The notes under the pieces are model-generated. The model saw only the letters and a program-made list of their open reading frames with translations. It did not search any database and was not told the origin of the DNA. The translations under genes were made by a program, and so were the position numbers. A stretch of DNA of 64,000 nucleotides, taken from assembly GCA_964584785.1 (NCBI GenBank), contig CAZPBY010000044.1:1-64000 (forward strand), given 5' to 3'. The stretch comes from JAHFTY01 sp964584785 (GTDB lineage: Bacteria; Acidobacteriota; Terriglobia; 20CM-2-55-15). This document shows, in pieces, positions 32,150 to 41,430 of this stretch; positions within the stretch are counted from its first letter, which is position 1, and every line of letters starts with the position of its first letter.

Positions 32150-32707
32150 ATGAAAACACGTGTGACGAAAACACCGCTTGAAGGTCTAGTCGTCGTAAAC
32201 ATCGATTACTTCGAAGACGCTCGCGGCTTCTTTCTCGAAAGCTGGCACCAAAAAGATTTCAGCGATGCAGGATTGCCGTATGACTTCGTTCAGGATTCGC
32301 ACTCGAGGTCGAGCCGCGGCGTTATTCGGGGAATGCACTACCAGGACATGCGGGCACCGATGATGAAGTTGATCCGATGCACGGTCGGTCGCATGCTGGA
32401 CGTTGTGGTGGATCTGCGCGTCAGTTCAGCGACGTTCGGCCAGTGGTTCGGCATCGAGTTGACGGCCGACAACAAATCCCAGTTGTTCGTACCGGTCGGT
32501 TTCGCCCACGGATTCGCTGCGCTGTCGGAGGTTTGTGAGGTTCAGTATCGACAGACCGAGTTTTATCGTCCGGAAACGGAAGGCGGCATCGCGTGGAACG
32601 ATCCACAAGTCGGGATCCAGTGGCCAATCCGGGATCCGATCCTTTCAAGGCGTGATCAAAGCGCCATGAGTCTTCGAGAGTATCTGCGGAATCCCGCCTT
32701 CAAGTGA
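32150..32707 (+). CDS. rfbC: dTDP-4-dehydrorhamnose 3,5-epimerase
   Basis: RfbC epimerises dTDP-4-keto-6-deoxyglucose on the way to dTDP-rhamnose. The 185-residue cupin-fold protein has DARGFFLESW, the catalytic-His segment SRGVIRGMHYQ, VPVGFAHGFAAL and the final SRRDQSAMSLREY. rfbA, rfbB and rfbD are not in the window. Isolated rfbC genes occur, so the exact sugar is not certain. Confidence 0.92.
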   Translation: MKTRVTKTPLEGLVVVNIDYFEDARGFFLESWHQKDFSDAGLPYDFVQDSHSRSSRGVIRGMHYQDMRAPMMKLIRCTVGRMLDVVVDLRVSSATFGQWFGIELTADNKSQLFVPVGFAHGFAALSEVCEVQYRQTEFYRPETEGGIAWNDPQVGIQWPIRDPILSRRDQSAMSLREYLRNPAFK

Positions 32708-32729
32708 CGTTTTGCGGACGGAAGATTTC

Positions 32730-33770
32730 TTAATGTTCCGAATTGGGGTGAGCGCGCCGCTGCATCGCCCGGTACGCGGCGACGGCTTTGTTGTGCGCGG
32801 CCAGATTTTCGGAGAAGGTATGTCGGCCTTCAACAGTTCTCACAAAGTAGAGAAATTTTGTGGCTGCGGGCTGAATCGCGGCGTGTAATGACGCGTATCC
32901 GGGATTCATGATCGGTCCCGGGGGCAGGCCCGGACTAACATAGGTGTTATACGGCGACGGAAACTTCAGATCCGCGAGCGTCAGGCGCCCCTGGTAACGA
33001 TCGGCCTGTTCCAGCGCATAAATCACCGTAGGATCGCACTGGAGAAGGATTTTGCGCTCGAGACGATTCAGATAGACCGATGCCACGAGCACCCGTTCAT
33101 CTTCTTTCGCGGCTTCAGATTCCACTAATGACGCGAGAATAACGGTCCCACGAATGTCGAGTGGCCATTTCGCTTCCGGTTGCTCCTCTTCCAGCCGCTG
33201 CATGACACTCTTGAAGCGAAGGATCATCGCCTGGACAGCCTGTTTCGCCGAAGTATGCGCCGGGAAAGAATACGTCTCCGGAAAGAGATATCCTTCCACG
33301 CTTGGCGCTTTCGGATCCAAATCCGTTACTAAACTTAACGACTCCTGGGCGGCCTCTTTGAAATCCTCCGCGGTGCCGAATCCTTGTTCCTGCCATTTTG
33401 CCGCCGTTTCATCGATTGTCAGACCCTCGGGAACAGTGAACTTGTGCAGGTAAACGTTCCCGCTTGCGATCCTGTTAACGACTTCGATCGGCGTCATCGG
33501 GTGGTCGAACATGTATTCGCCCGCCTGAATTTTATGACGCAGTCCGCTATAGAAAATGTAGCCGAGAGCGACGTATTCATTGTGGACGACGTTTCTATCT
33601 TGCAGAAGTCTAACGACGTCACGCACTCGAACACCGCGAGGTATCTCCAGCAGAAGGGTCGAGGCGGTTTCTGGATACGGCGTCCGCATTTCCTCGCGGA
33701 CGTAAAGCGAGGCGGTAACGCCGGCAAACAGGATGATGAAAATGAACGCGCAGGCTACGAGTTTTTTCAT
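32730..33770 (-). CDS. mltG: Endolytic murein transglycosylase MltG
   Basis: MltG cuts nascent glycan strands and is thought to end their growth. The 346-residue protein has one N-terminal membrane segment (6-24), a LysM-like region (IPRGVRVRDVVRLL) and the YceG core with catalytic Glu in ILASLVESEAAKEDER, then PSPYNTYVSPGLPPGPI. Its start overlaps the end of ruvX by 4 bases; mltG-ruvX adjacency is common. Confidence 0.94.
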   Translation of the reverse strand: MKKLVACAFIFIILFAGVTASLYVREEMRTPYPETASTLLLEIPRGVRVRDVVRLLQDRNVVHNEYVALGYIFYSGLRHKIQAGEYMFDHPMTPIEVVNRIASGNVYLHKFTVPEGLTIDETAAKWQEQGFGTAEDFKEAAQESLSLVTDLDPKAPSVEGYLFPETYSFPAHTSAKQAVQAMILRFKSVMQRLEEEQPEAKWPLDIRGTVILASLVESEAAKEDERVLVASVYLNRLERKILLQCDPTVIYALEQADRYQGRLTLADLKFPSPYNTYVSPGLPPGPIMNPGYASLHAAIQPAATKFLYFVRTVEGRHTFSENLAAHNKAVAAYRAMQRRAHPNSEH

Positions 33771-34186
33771 GACATCTGGCGCCGGCTGTCGAGGTAAGTC
33801 TGAAGAATGATCATGGCCGCGATCTTATCCACGTGCTCCCGCCGCTTCCGCCAATTCAAGCCCATTTCCTCGAGATGCTGTTCCGCGGCGAAGCTCGTTA
33901 ATCGTTCATCGCAGAAAACAACAGGAACCTGAGTGGCATCATGCAGTTTGCGGGCAAACCGATCGACCTTCCGACTTTGAAGACTGGCACTGCCGTCCAT
34001 ATGCAAGGGTTGGCCGACCACAATTTCATGGACCTCATCTTCCTGAATGATCTTACCCAGCCGGCCAAGATCGGACTCCAGATTGCTCCGTTTGATCGTT
34101 GGACGGGCCTGAGCCGTAAGGAGCATGGCATCACTGACAGCAACTCCAATGAATTTATCGCCAACATCAAGCGCCATGATCCTCAT
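33767..34186 (-). CDS. ruvX: Putative pre-16S rRNA nuclease / Holliday junction resolvase YqgF (copy 1)
   Basis: The 139-residue RNase H-like protein has MALDVGDKFIGVAVSD (first Asp), EIVVGQPLHMDG, and FCDERLTS (Glu/Arg), ending DKIAAMIILQTYLD. The catalytic acids are present. ATG 34186 (MRIMALDVG) was chosen because the 19 residues upstream are not family-like. A second, incomplete copy begins at 34595. Confidence 0.93.
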   Translation of the reverse strand: MRIMALDVGDKFIGVAVSDAMLLTAQARPTIKRSNLESDLGRLGKIIQEDEVHEIVVGQPLHMDGSASLQSRKVDRFARKLHDATQVPVVFCDERLTSFAAEQHLEEMGLNWRKRREHVDKIAAMIILQTYLDSRRQMS

Positions 34187-34270
34187 GATTCTACTGTCGG
34201 GCCGTAATTCTACACTGGTATAATCCTGAATACGTTGTGCCAATAACTTGCACAGTCTTTGGAGGTTGTT

Positions 34271-34312
34271 TTGAATTCGAAGAGTAAGTCCGCGATCTTG
34301 CTGGTCTCTTCG
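34271..34312 (+). CDS. Start of a second S41-type gene, cut by the assembly gap
   Basis: Fourteen codons from TTG 34271 (LNSKSKSAILLVSS) are nearly the same as the start of the S41 gene at 34646: 39 of 42 bases match. GGAGG precedes the TTG. The frame runs into the N run. It is either a real paralogue whose body lies in the gap or an assembly artefact. Confidence 0.5.
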
Positions 34313-34322
34313 NNNNNNNNNN
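34313..34322. other. Assembly gap (10 Ns)
   Basis: Ten undetermined bases. A fixed run of 10 usually marks a scaffold join of unknown true length. It lies exactly between a partial S41 start and a partial ruvX. Confidence 0.95.
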
Positions 34323-34595
34323 AAAGACTACGGGCCGTTCTACAGCTCTTTGGAGTTCTTCTGCGAAGCGGGCTGTTTTTTGGCTTTGGGCACTCGGTTT
34401 GCCGTCCATATGGAGGGGTTCGCCGACAACGATCTGGTGCACTTCGTCCTCCAACACGATACGGCGGAGAACTTCCAGGTCGGATTTCAAGTTCTTTCGG
34501 CGCAATGTCGGCCGGGGTTGCGCAGTCATCAAAAGTGCGTCGCTGACAGCGATTCCGATGGCTTTGTCGCCGACGTCGAGGGCCATAACCCGCAT
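34323..34595 (-). CDS. Partial second ruvX copy (3' end lost in the gap)
   Basis: Ninety-one residues from MRVMALDVGDKAIG to RPVVF align with copy 1 without indels; I count 60 identical. The frame stops at the Ns just before the CDERLTS motif. The intact frame and mostly conservative changes suggest a functional gene, not a decayed one. Copies 1 and 2 each sit back to back with an S41 start. Confidence 0.8.
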
Positions 34596-34645
34596 GTTTT
34601 TCATGATACAATAGCCAGATCTAGTAAGCGTCTGGGAGGTTCCAT

Positions 34646-35869
34646 TTGAATTCGAAGAGTAAATACGCGATTTTGCTGGTCTCTTCGGTCCTGGTCATTT
34701 ACGCCATTATCGGCGGCATGTTGGGGAGGGTCAGCGCTCAGAACGGATCGTATCAGCAGCTTTCGATCTTTATGGATGTCCTGAAGCACATTCAGGACGA
34801 TTACGTCGACGATCCGTCGTTGAAGGATGCGCTCACCGGAGCTGTTCGAGGGTTGATCGAGAGCGTGGACCCGGCAGGCGGCTATTTAACTCCCAAGGAA
34901 CTCGCTTTTTACAAGGACTACAACCCGGTAAAGACACCCGGCATCGGTGCCGTGATTGTACGCCGGTTTGGTTACCCGATGATCGTATCGGTGATGCCGA
35001 ACGGTACGGCCGGCAAAGCCGGTCTGGGCACCGGCGATGTTATCGAATCGATCGACGGCGTGACGACGCGTGAAATGAACATCGTTCAGGTCAACTCATT
35101 GCTGGCGGCGCCGGCAGGAAAGCCCGTCAATCTCAGCGTGATCAAACGTCGTAAGGCCGATCCTGAGCCTGTAACGGTTAACCGTGAAGTGATGCAGGTT
35201 CCCGCAGTCGAAGCCAAAATGATCGACAACATCGCCTACCTTAGGGTCCCATACCTTGCACCGGGCAAAACCGTCGAAGCAAAGAAACAGCTTGATGGAC
35301 TGATTAAGAAAAATGCGACGGGCGTCATTCTCGATTTGCGCGCAACGGCAGGCGGTGATGATAAAGAGGCCGCTCAGCTCGCGAATCTGTTCCTCGATTC
35401 CGGCACGATTGCGACCCTGCAGGGGCAGAAGTTTGAGAAGGAAACCTTTTCGGCGAATCCCAAGGATGCTGTCACCAGGCTTCCGCTCGTGGCTATCGTG
35501 AACCAAGGTACGGCCGGCGCTGCGGAAATCGTGGCCGGCGCGATCGCGGACAACCATCGCGGTGCGGTCGTAGGGACCAAAACCTTTGGCCATTCCTCTT
35601 TCCAGAAAATCATTCCAATGGATGACGGCGCCGCTTTGTTGATCTCTGTGGCGAAGTATCGAACGCCCTCGGGTGCGGAAATCCAGGACAATGGCATCAA
35701 GCCGACCGTCGAGGTGTTGCAGGCCAGTGAAGAGCTGTTCAATCCCGACGACGATACTGAAGTGGTCCAGCCGTCGAAGGCACCCGCGGCCGAGGAAGAC
35801 AAGCAGTTAAAGAAAGCTCTGGAAATCGTTAAAGACCCGAGCAAGGCGGCCGCAAAGAAGGCTGCGTAA
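34646..35869 (+). CDS. S41-family PDZ protein with lost catalytic dyad (pseudoprotease)
   Basis: The 407-residue protein has a signal anchor (YAILLVSSVLVIYAIIGGML), an N-terminal helical domain (YQQLSIFMDVLKHIQDDYVD), a PDZ domain (about 90-170: VMPNGTAGKAGLGTGDVIESIDG) and the C-terminal S41 core. In active CtpA proteins the core reads GxASASE and, 25 residues after the first Ser, Lys in FGKG. Here it reads GTAGAAE and FGHS: Ser is Gly and Lys is His. Proteolysis by the usual Ser-Lys dyad is thus not expected. A Lys/Ala-rich tail follows. TTG start with GGAGGT six bases upstream. Confidence 0.85.
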   Translation: MNSKSKYAILLVSSVLVIYAIIGGMLGRVSAQNGSYQQLSIFMDVLKHIQDDYVDDPSLKDALTGAVRGLIESVDPAGGYLTPKELAFYKDYNPVKTPGIGAVIVRRFGYPMIVSVMPNGTAGKAGLGTGDVIESIDGVTTREMNIVQVNSLLAAPAGKPVNLSVIKRRKADPEPVTVNREVMQVPAVEAKMIDNIAYLRVPYLAPGKTVEAKKQLDGLIKKNATGVILDLRATAGGDDKEAAQLANLFLDSGTIATLQGQKFEKETFSANPKDAVTRLPLVAIVNQGTAGAAEIVAGAIADNHRGAVVGTKTFGHSSFQKIIPMDDGAALLISVAKYRTPSGAEIQDNGIKPTVEVLQASEELFNPDDDTEVVQPSKAPAAEEDKQLKKALEIVKDPSKAAAKKAA

Positions 35870-35885
35870 GCTTCGCCGGTAGATA

Positions 35886-37754
35886 GTGCTCGTTCAACTG
35901 AATGACGTCTCGAAGTCTTTTGGTTCCCAAACAGTACTTCGAGACGTCTCCTTCCAGATTAACCCTTCCGAAAAAATCGGTCTGATCGGCGCCAATGGCG
36001 CAGGCAAGACGACTCTCCTCAAAATCATTGGTCGGAATGACGATGTGGACTCCGGTGCGGTTACTCGGCGCAACGGCTTGACGATCGGCATGCTCGACCA
36101 GATCCCCGATTTTCACGAGGGCACGTCCGTCGTCGAAGAGGGCCTGCGCGCCTCCGAGTTTCTTCGCAGCATCGAGCGGGAAATGGCCGATCTGGAGCAC
36201 GCCATATCGGTGAACGCGGAGAAATCCATCCTGGATCGTTACTCGCAGCTCCAGCATGAATACGAACTGAAAGGCGGATACAGCTATCGCGCCCGCACCG
36301 AAGCGGCGCTGCTTGGCGTCGGGTTCACCGGGGACGCGCTCGGCAAGAGAAGCAGCGACCTGTCCGGTGGTGAAAAGAACCGTTTGGCTCTTGCGAAGCT
36401 GCTGCTTTCAAACGCCGAACTTCTGTTGCTCGACGAACCGACGAATCATCTCGACATACGGTCCATCGAATGGCTGGAAACGTTCCTGCGAGAAACGAAC
36501 AAGACCGTTATCGTTGTGTCGCACGATCGGTTTTTCCTGGATCGCGTTGTCAGTCGCATCCTCGATGTCGCAGGCGGCCGCGTCAACGACTATCGGGGAA
36601 ATTACACCGCATACCTTCGCGAGCGCGACGAACGCATCACCCGACAGCAGAAGGAGTGGGAACTTCAAAAGGAATGGATCGAACAGCAGGAAGATTACAT
36701 CCGCCGGAACATTGCCGGCCAGAAAACCAAACAGGCGCAATCCAGGCGTAAATTGCTTTCGCGGGTCAAACGACTAGTGCAGCCAAAGGCGTCGCCGAAT
36801 CGAGTAAAGTTCCGCTTCCTGCCGATCGAGCGCACCGGACGCTACATCCTCACAACTCGCGGCCTATCGGTCGGCTATGGCGACTCCACTCTCGTCCAGT
36901 CTATTCATTTCGAAGTTCAGCGTACTGAACGATGGGCCATTCTCGGCGCCAACGGTTCCGGCAAAACGACGTTGCTTCGAACACTAACGGCACAGCTTCC
37001 TCCAACCGATGGCGAGATCGATTGGAACGACGCGCTGGATGTCGGCTATTACGATCAACAGCTGCAGGATTTGAACCCTTCAGCCACAGTTATCGATGAG
37101 ATTCGCGACCTCGACAGCTCGGCAACCGACGGCGAACTTCGAGGCTACCTCGCACAATTTCTTTTCAGCGGCGAGGATATTTTCAAACGGGTCGGCACGT
37201 TGAGTGGCGGAGAGAAGTCGCGGCTGATGCTTTCCAAGATCATCTATGAAGCGCCTCAGCTTCTTGCCCTCGACGAACCGACAAATCACCTGGATATTGC
37301 GTCTCGAGAGGCGTTGGAGAGTGCGTTAGCCGCTTATCCCGGCACGATCCTTTTCGTGACTCACGACCGGTACCTGGTTCAGAAGCTCGCGTCCCATCTG
37401 ATGTACATCGAAAACGGCCGGGCGTACGTATTCGATCGCCTGAGCGCATTCGAGGAGTGGCTGGCAAAACCGCCGGAAGAGGCCGTGTCGCGTGTAGCCG
37501 TGGACGCGGGCCAGTCTAAAACGGATGCCGGCATGAGCAAGAACAAGCGCGAACGGCTGCAAAAGGAAGCGGCTGAGCTCGAATCACAGATCGCAGCCGT
37601 TGAAGATGAACTCAAGACTCTTGAGCTCTCTTTCCAAAACCCCGACCCGTCCGCAAACTGGCAGACGATTCACCGCCGCTACGACGAACTGAAGCACTCG
37701 CTGGACGGGCTCTACGCCGAGCTCAACCAGCGCTGGGAGGCTCTCGGCGGATAG
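35886..37754 (+). CDS. ABC-F family ATPase
   Basis: The 622-residue protein has two ATPase domains without membrane parts: GANGAGKTTLLKIIG / LSGGEKNRLALAKLL / LLLDEPTNHLDIRS, and GANGSGKTTLLRTLT / LSGGEKSRLMLSKII / LALDEPTNHLDIAS. The inter-domain linker (about 240-300) is rich in Arg/Lys/Gln, and a charged coiled coil ends the protein (540-620). This is the Uup/YdiF-like shape of ribosome-associated ABC-F factors. GTG start, 16 bases after the S41 stop. Confidence 0.92.
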   Translation: MLVQLNDVSKSFGSQTVLRDVSFQINPSEKIGLIGANGAGKTTLLKIIGRNDDVDSGAVTRRNGLTIGMLDQIPDFHEGTSVVEEGLRASEFLRSIEREMADLEHAISVNAEKSILDRYSQLQHEYELKGGYSYRARTEAALLGVGFTGDALGKRSSDLSGGEKNRLALAKLLLSNAELLLLDEPTNHLDIRSIEWLETFLRETNKTVIVVSHDRFFLDRVVSRILDVAGGRVNDYRGNYTAYLRERDERITRQQKEWELQKEWIEQQEDYIRRNIAGQKTKQAQSRRKLLSRVKRLVQPKASPNRVKFRFLPIERTGRYILTTRGLSVGYGDSTLVQSIHFEVQRTERWAILGANGSGKTTLLRTLTAQLPPTDGEIDWNDALDVGYYDQQLQDLNPSATVIDEIRDLDSSATDGELRGYLAQFLFSGEDIFKRVGTLSGGEKSRLMLSKIIYEAPQLLALDEPTNHLDIASREALESALAAYPGTILFVTHDRYLVQKLASHLMYIENGRAYVFDRLSAFEEWLAKPPEEAVSRVAVDAGQSKTDAGMSKNKRERLQKEAAELESQIAAVEDELKTLELSFQNPDPSANWQTIHRRYDELKHSLDGLYAELNQRWEALGG

Positions 37755-37763
37755 CTTCCACCT

Positions 37764-37916
37764 TCAGAAAGTGATTCGTCCTATCAGGGTGACTGTCCTC
37801 GCCGCGTCGGCTGCCGTGACTGTACCGAAGGTGGTTGCTTTTTCTTCGATGTTAAGGCGGAACTCTTTTTTTGTTTGTTCTCTTGGATGCGAAGGAAATT
37901 TAGCCTTAAACGTTTG
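37764..37916 (-). pseudogene. Possible remnant C-terminus of an outer-membrane protein
   Basis: On the minus strand a stop-free run of 50 codons with no start codon ends in a TGA 10 bases past the ABC-F stop. Its last residues (ATTFGTVTAADAARTVTLIGRITF) look like the last beta-strands of TonB-dependent receptors, which end in Phe. This is judged by eye only; the segment may be chance. Confidence 0.25.
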
Positions 37917-38020
37917 TCACCAACAAGCGTTTTTGAAGTCCGCTATCGAAAAGCCTTGCAGCACGCTGGAGCGTCTTCCGGTAGAATGTAGAGTTTTCGT
38001 CCAACTTGGATTGTCTGCCT

Positions 38021-40822
38021 ATGCCGGGTGTCATTCGCAACATAACGGTCCGCGGAGCGCGACAGCACAACCTCAAAGATGTCGACGTTGAGATCCCACG
38101 CAACAAACTTACGGTCATTACAGGTTTGAGTGGGTCCGGAAAATCCAGTCTGGCGTTCGACACGATCTATGCCGAGGGCCAGCGGCGCTACGTCGAATCG
38201 CTTTCGGCGTATGCGCGGCAGTTTCTGGATCGGCTGGAACCGCCGGACGTCGATTCGATCGAAGGGTTGTCGCCGGCGATCTCCATCGAGCAGAAAACCG
38301 CAAGCCGAAGTCCGCGGTCGACGGTGGGAACCGTCACCGAAATTTACGACTACCTGCGGCTCCTGTTTTCATCGATCGGAGTGCCGCACTGCTACAACTG
38401 CGGAAATCCAATTTCAAAGCAGAGTCCCGACCAGATCGTTCGTAATCTGAAGTCTCTCCCCGAGGGCGAGCGGGTGATGATCCTCGCGCCGATCGTTCGT
38501 GGCCGAAAAGGCGAATTCAAAAAGCAGCTCCTGGGTTACGCCAAATCTGGTTTTGTGCGGGCTCGTATTGACGGCGTGCTTCACAGTCTCGATGAGCCTG
38601 TCGATCTCGATAGGAAAAGGAATCACAATATCGAGATCGTCGTTGATCGACTCCTGATCAAGAAGGACTTCGAGAAGCGTCTCGAGGCGTCCATCGAACA
38701 GGCAGTCAAGTTGGCGAAAGGCGTGGTTCTTGTTGCGATTGTCGATGGCGAAGAACGTCTCTACTCCGAAAAGGCGGCCTGCATCGATTGCGGTATCAGT
38801 ATGCCCGCCATCGAACCTCGCACATTTTCCTTCAACAGCATTTACGGCGCCTGCGAGACCTGTCACGGTCTCGGCATGAAGTTCGATTTCGATCCCGGAC
38901 GCATCATCGCCGATCCGACCCGTCCTCTCTTAACCGGTGGACTTGCTCAAACAGCAGGGTGGTTCGATATCGACCTTGAAGAGCGGGTCCAAAGAATCGC
39001 GGAGCAGGTCAGTATCGATTTATCCGTTCCATACGACCAACTCTCGCCAAAAGCGCAGAACACGATTCTTTACGGGTTCAAGGATCGGGGCAAAAAGTTG
39101 GACGGAATCATCGACCTTCTCAACGCGCAGTACGATCAGGACAGCCCGATAGCAGAAGATCTTGCGGAGTTCATGGTGACGAAACCGTGCTCCGCATGCA
39201 ATGGAACCCGTCTCAAACCGGAAAGTCTTGCCGTGAGAGTGGCCGGCAAAGCGATAGCAGAAATCGCCTCGTTACCGATCACGGACTGCATCAACTTCTT
39301 TTCCACTCTCCAACTGAACTCTCGTGAACTGATCATCGCTGGAAGGGTTGTGGGTGAAATCCGTGAGCGGCTGGAATTCCTCGATGCAGTTGGACTCAGC
39401 TATCTCAGTCTCGATCGAGCAGCGAACACGCTTTCCGGCGGCGAAAGTCAGCGCATCCGGCTTGCGACTCAGATCGGATCGAAACTTCGAGGCGTTTTGT
39501 ACGTTCTCGACGAGCCTTCGATCGGACTTCATCACAAAGACAACTCGCGACTCCTTGCAACGCTCGAGGAGTTGCGGGACCTCGGCAATACCGTTGTCGT
39601 TGTCGAGCACGACGAGGACACCATTCGACGTGCGGATTATGTGATCGACCTCGGGCCGGGCGCCGGCACGGAGGGAGGGCATCTCGTCGCGGCGGGAACG
39701 CCGCTGAGCATTGCGCAGAATGAGAACAGTCTTACAGGACAGTACTTGTCCGGCCGTTTGGAGATTGCCGTGCCGCACCGCCGGCGATCGGCGAACGGTA
39801 AAGCCATCGTCATCCGCGGGGCGTCCGAGCATAACCTCCAGAATCTCGACATTTCCTTTCCGCTGGGATTGATGACCGTGGTGACCGGCGTCTCCGGCTC
39901 CGGAAAATCCACACTTGTTAATGAAATCCTCTACAAAACGCTCGCCCGGCATTTGTATCGCGCACTCGACGAGCCCGGATCCCACAAGACGATCGAAGGA
40001 CTGGAGCACATCGACAAGGTGATCGAAATTGATCAATCGCCGATCGGCCGCACTCCGCGGTCGAATCCTGCGACGTACACCGGTGTATTCACGCCGATTC
40101 GCGAGCTCTACGCCATGCTGCCGGAGTCGAGGGCGCGCGGTTATAAAGCCGGACGTTTCAGTTTCAATGTAAAGGGCGGCCGGTGTGAAGCATGCCAGGG
40201 CGACGGCCTTCGCAAAATCGAGATGAGTTTCCTGCCGAACGTTTACGTTTCCTGCGAGGTGTGCCGAGGAAAACGCTACAACAGCGAGACGCTGTCTATT
40301 CACTTCAAAGGACTGTCGATTTCGGACTTGCTCAACTCTACCGTCGCCGATGCCTTGAATGTTTTGAGCAGCATTCCGCAGGTTCAATCGAAACTGCAAA
40401 CGTTAGTCGACGTTGGATTGGGTTATATCGGGCTCGGACAGCAGGCCACCACTTTGTCCGGCGGCGAAGCGCAACGCATCAAGCTCGCAAAGGAACTAAG
40501 CCGTCGCGCGACCGGCCGAACGGTGTACATACTCGATGAGCCGACGACCGGACTGCATTTCGAGGACGTTAAGAAACTCCTCGATGTTTTGACCCGATTG
40601 ACAGACCTCGGCAACACGGTAATCATTATCGAACACCATCTGGACGTCATTAAGACCGCTGATTGGGTCATCGATCTCGGACCTGATGGTGGCGCTCAGG
40701 GCGGACGCCTTATGGCGTCAGGGACACCCGAGCAGGTATCGAAGTCGAAAAAATCCTATACTGGACAGGCTTTGGCTGACGTTTTCGCCCGCCCGCGAAA
40801 CTCCGGCTACTCGCTGAATTAA
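38021..40822 (+). CDS. uvrA: Excinuclease ABC subunit A
   Basis: UvrA finds DNA damage and loads UvrB. The 933-residue protein has the first Walker A (GLSGSGKSSLAFDTIYAEG), zinc Cys pairs (CYNC, CIDC, CETCHG), LSGGESQRIRLATQIGS, the second Walker A (GVSGSGKSTLVNEIL), the C-terminal zinc finger (CEACQGDG ... CEVCRGKRYN) and LSGGEAQRIKLAKEL. ATG 38021 is preferred over TTG 38006. gmhA begins at the base after its stop. Confidence 0.97.
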   Translation: MPGVIRNITVRGARQHNLKDVDVEIPRNKLTVITGLSGSGKSSLAFDTIYAEGQRRYVESLSAYARQFLDRLEPPDVDSIEGLSPAISIEQKTASRSPRSTVGTVTEIYDYLRLLFSSIGVPHCYNCGNPISKQSPDQIVRNLKSLPEGERVMILAPIVRGRKGEFKKQLLGYAKSGFVRARIDGVLHSLDEPVDLDRKRNHNIEIVVDRLLIKKDFEKRLEASIEQAVKLAKGVVLVAIVDGEERLYSEKAACIDCGISMPAIEPRTFSFNSIYGACETCHGLGMKFDFDPGRIIADPTRPLLTGGLAQTAGWFDIDLEERVQRIAEQVSIDLSVPYDQLSPKAQNTILYGFKDRGKKLDGIIDLLNAQYDQDSPIAEDLAEFMVTKPCSACNGTRLKPESLAVRVAGKAIAEIASLPITDCINFFSTLQLNSRELIIAGRVVGEIRERLEFLDAVGLSYLSLDRAANTLSGGESQRIRLATQIGSKLRGVLYVLDEPSIGLHHKDNSRLLATLEELRDLGNTVVVVEHDEDTIRRADYVIDLGPGAGTEGGHLVAAGTPLSIAQNENSLTGQYLSGRLEIAVPHRRRSANGKAIVIRGASEHNLQNLDISFPLGLMTVVTGVSGSGKSTLVNEILYKTLARHLYRALDEPGSHKTIEGLEHIDKVIEIDQSPIGRTPRSNPATYTGVFTPIRELYAMLPESRARGYKAGRFSFNVKGGRCEACQGDGLRKIEMSFLPNVYVSCEVCRGKRYNSETLSIHFKGLSISDLLNSTVADALNVLSSIPQVQSKLQTLVDVGLGYIGLGQQATTLSGGEAQRIKLAKELSRRATGRTVYILDEPTTGLHFEDVKKLLDVLTRLTDLGNTVIIIEHHLDVIKTADWVIDLGPDGGAQGGRLMASGTPEQVSKSKKSYTGQALADVFARPRNSGYSLN

Positions 40823-41428
40823 ATGTCTCACACGAAGACCGGTTCTGATCTTGTTCACGAAATGGTGGCGGAGAGTATTCAAGTGAAGACTCGTTTCTTC
40901 GCTGAGAATGCGGCTCGTCTCGCCGAAACCGCTGCGGTCATCGCTCATGGCTTTCGGGCCGGAAAGAAAGTGCTGCTCTTCGGTAACGGAGGCAGCGCTG
41001 CAGACGCCCAGCACATCGCTGCAGAGTTCGTGGGACGTTTCATTCCGGATCGTGACCCGCTTCCAGCCTTATCGTTGGCGACAGACACTTCAACGTTGAC
41101 ATCCCTTTCAAACGATTACGGCTTTGACCATGTGTTCGCGCGGCAAATCGCGGGTCTGGCGCAACCCGGCGACACCGCGGTTGCAATTTCAACCAGCGGG
41201 AACTCCGCCAATGTCGTGAAGGGCCTCGATGCCGCCCGATCGAAAGGTCTGTACACGATTGGCTTGACCGGTGAGAGTGGTGGCAAGATGAAAAACCTGG
41301 TGGAAGTCCTTTTCTGCGTTCCGAGCCGGCACACGCCGCGTATTCAGGAAACGCATATCATGATCGGCCACATCCTGTGCGAACTGGTCGATCGAATCCT
41401 GTTTCCCGACAAGTACACGCGAGCCTGA
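40823..41428 (+). CDS. gmhA: Phosphoheptose isomerase (SIS domain)
   Basis: GmhA turns sedoheptulose-7-phosphate into heptose-7-phosphate, the first step to ADP-heptose. The 201-residue SIS protein has LLFGNGGSAADAQHIAAEFVGRF, AISTSGNSANVV and the metal/active-site TPRIQETHIMIGHILCELVD. Length fits. The TAA of uvrA abuts its ATG. It fits with rfaE2 at 23667 as part of LPS core synthesis. Confidence 0.93.
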   Translation: MSHTKTGSDLVHEMVAESIQVKTRFFAENAARLAETAAVIAHGFRAGKKVLLFGNGGSAADAQHIAAEFVGRFIPDRDPLPALSLATDTSTLTSLSNDYGFDHVFARQIAGLAQPGDTAVAISTSGNSANVVKGLDAARSKGLYTIGLTGESGGKMKNLVEVLFCVPSRHTPRIQETHIMIGHILCELVDRILFPDKYTRA

Positions 41429-41430
41429 TC

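Noticed and set aside
39272..40399. 375-codon open frame antisense to uvrA
   Set aside because: It is a shadow of the highly conserved uvrA frame on the other strand and has no family motif.
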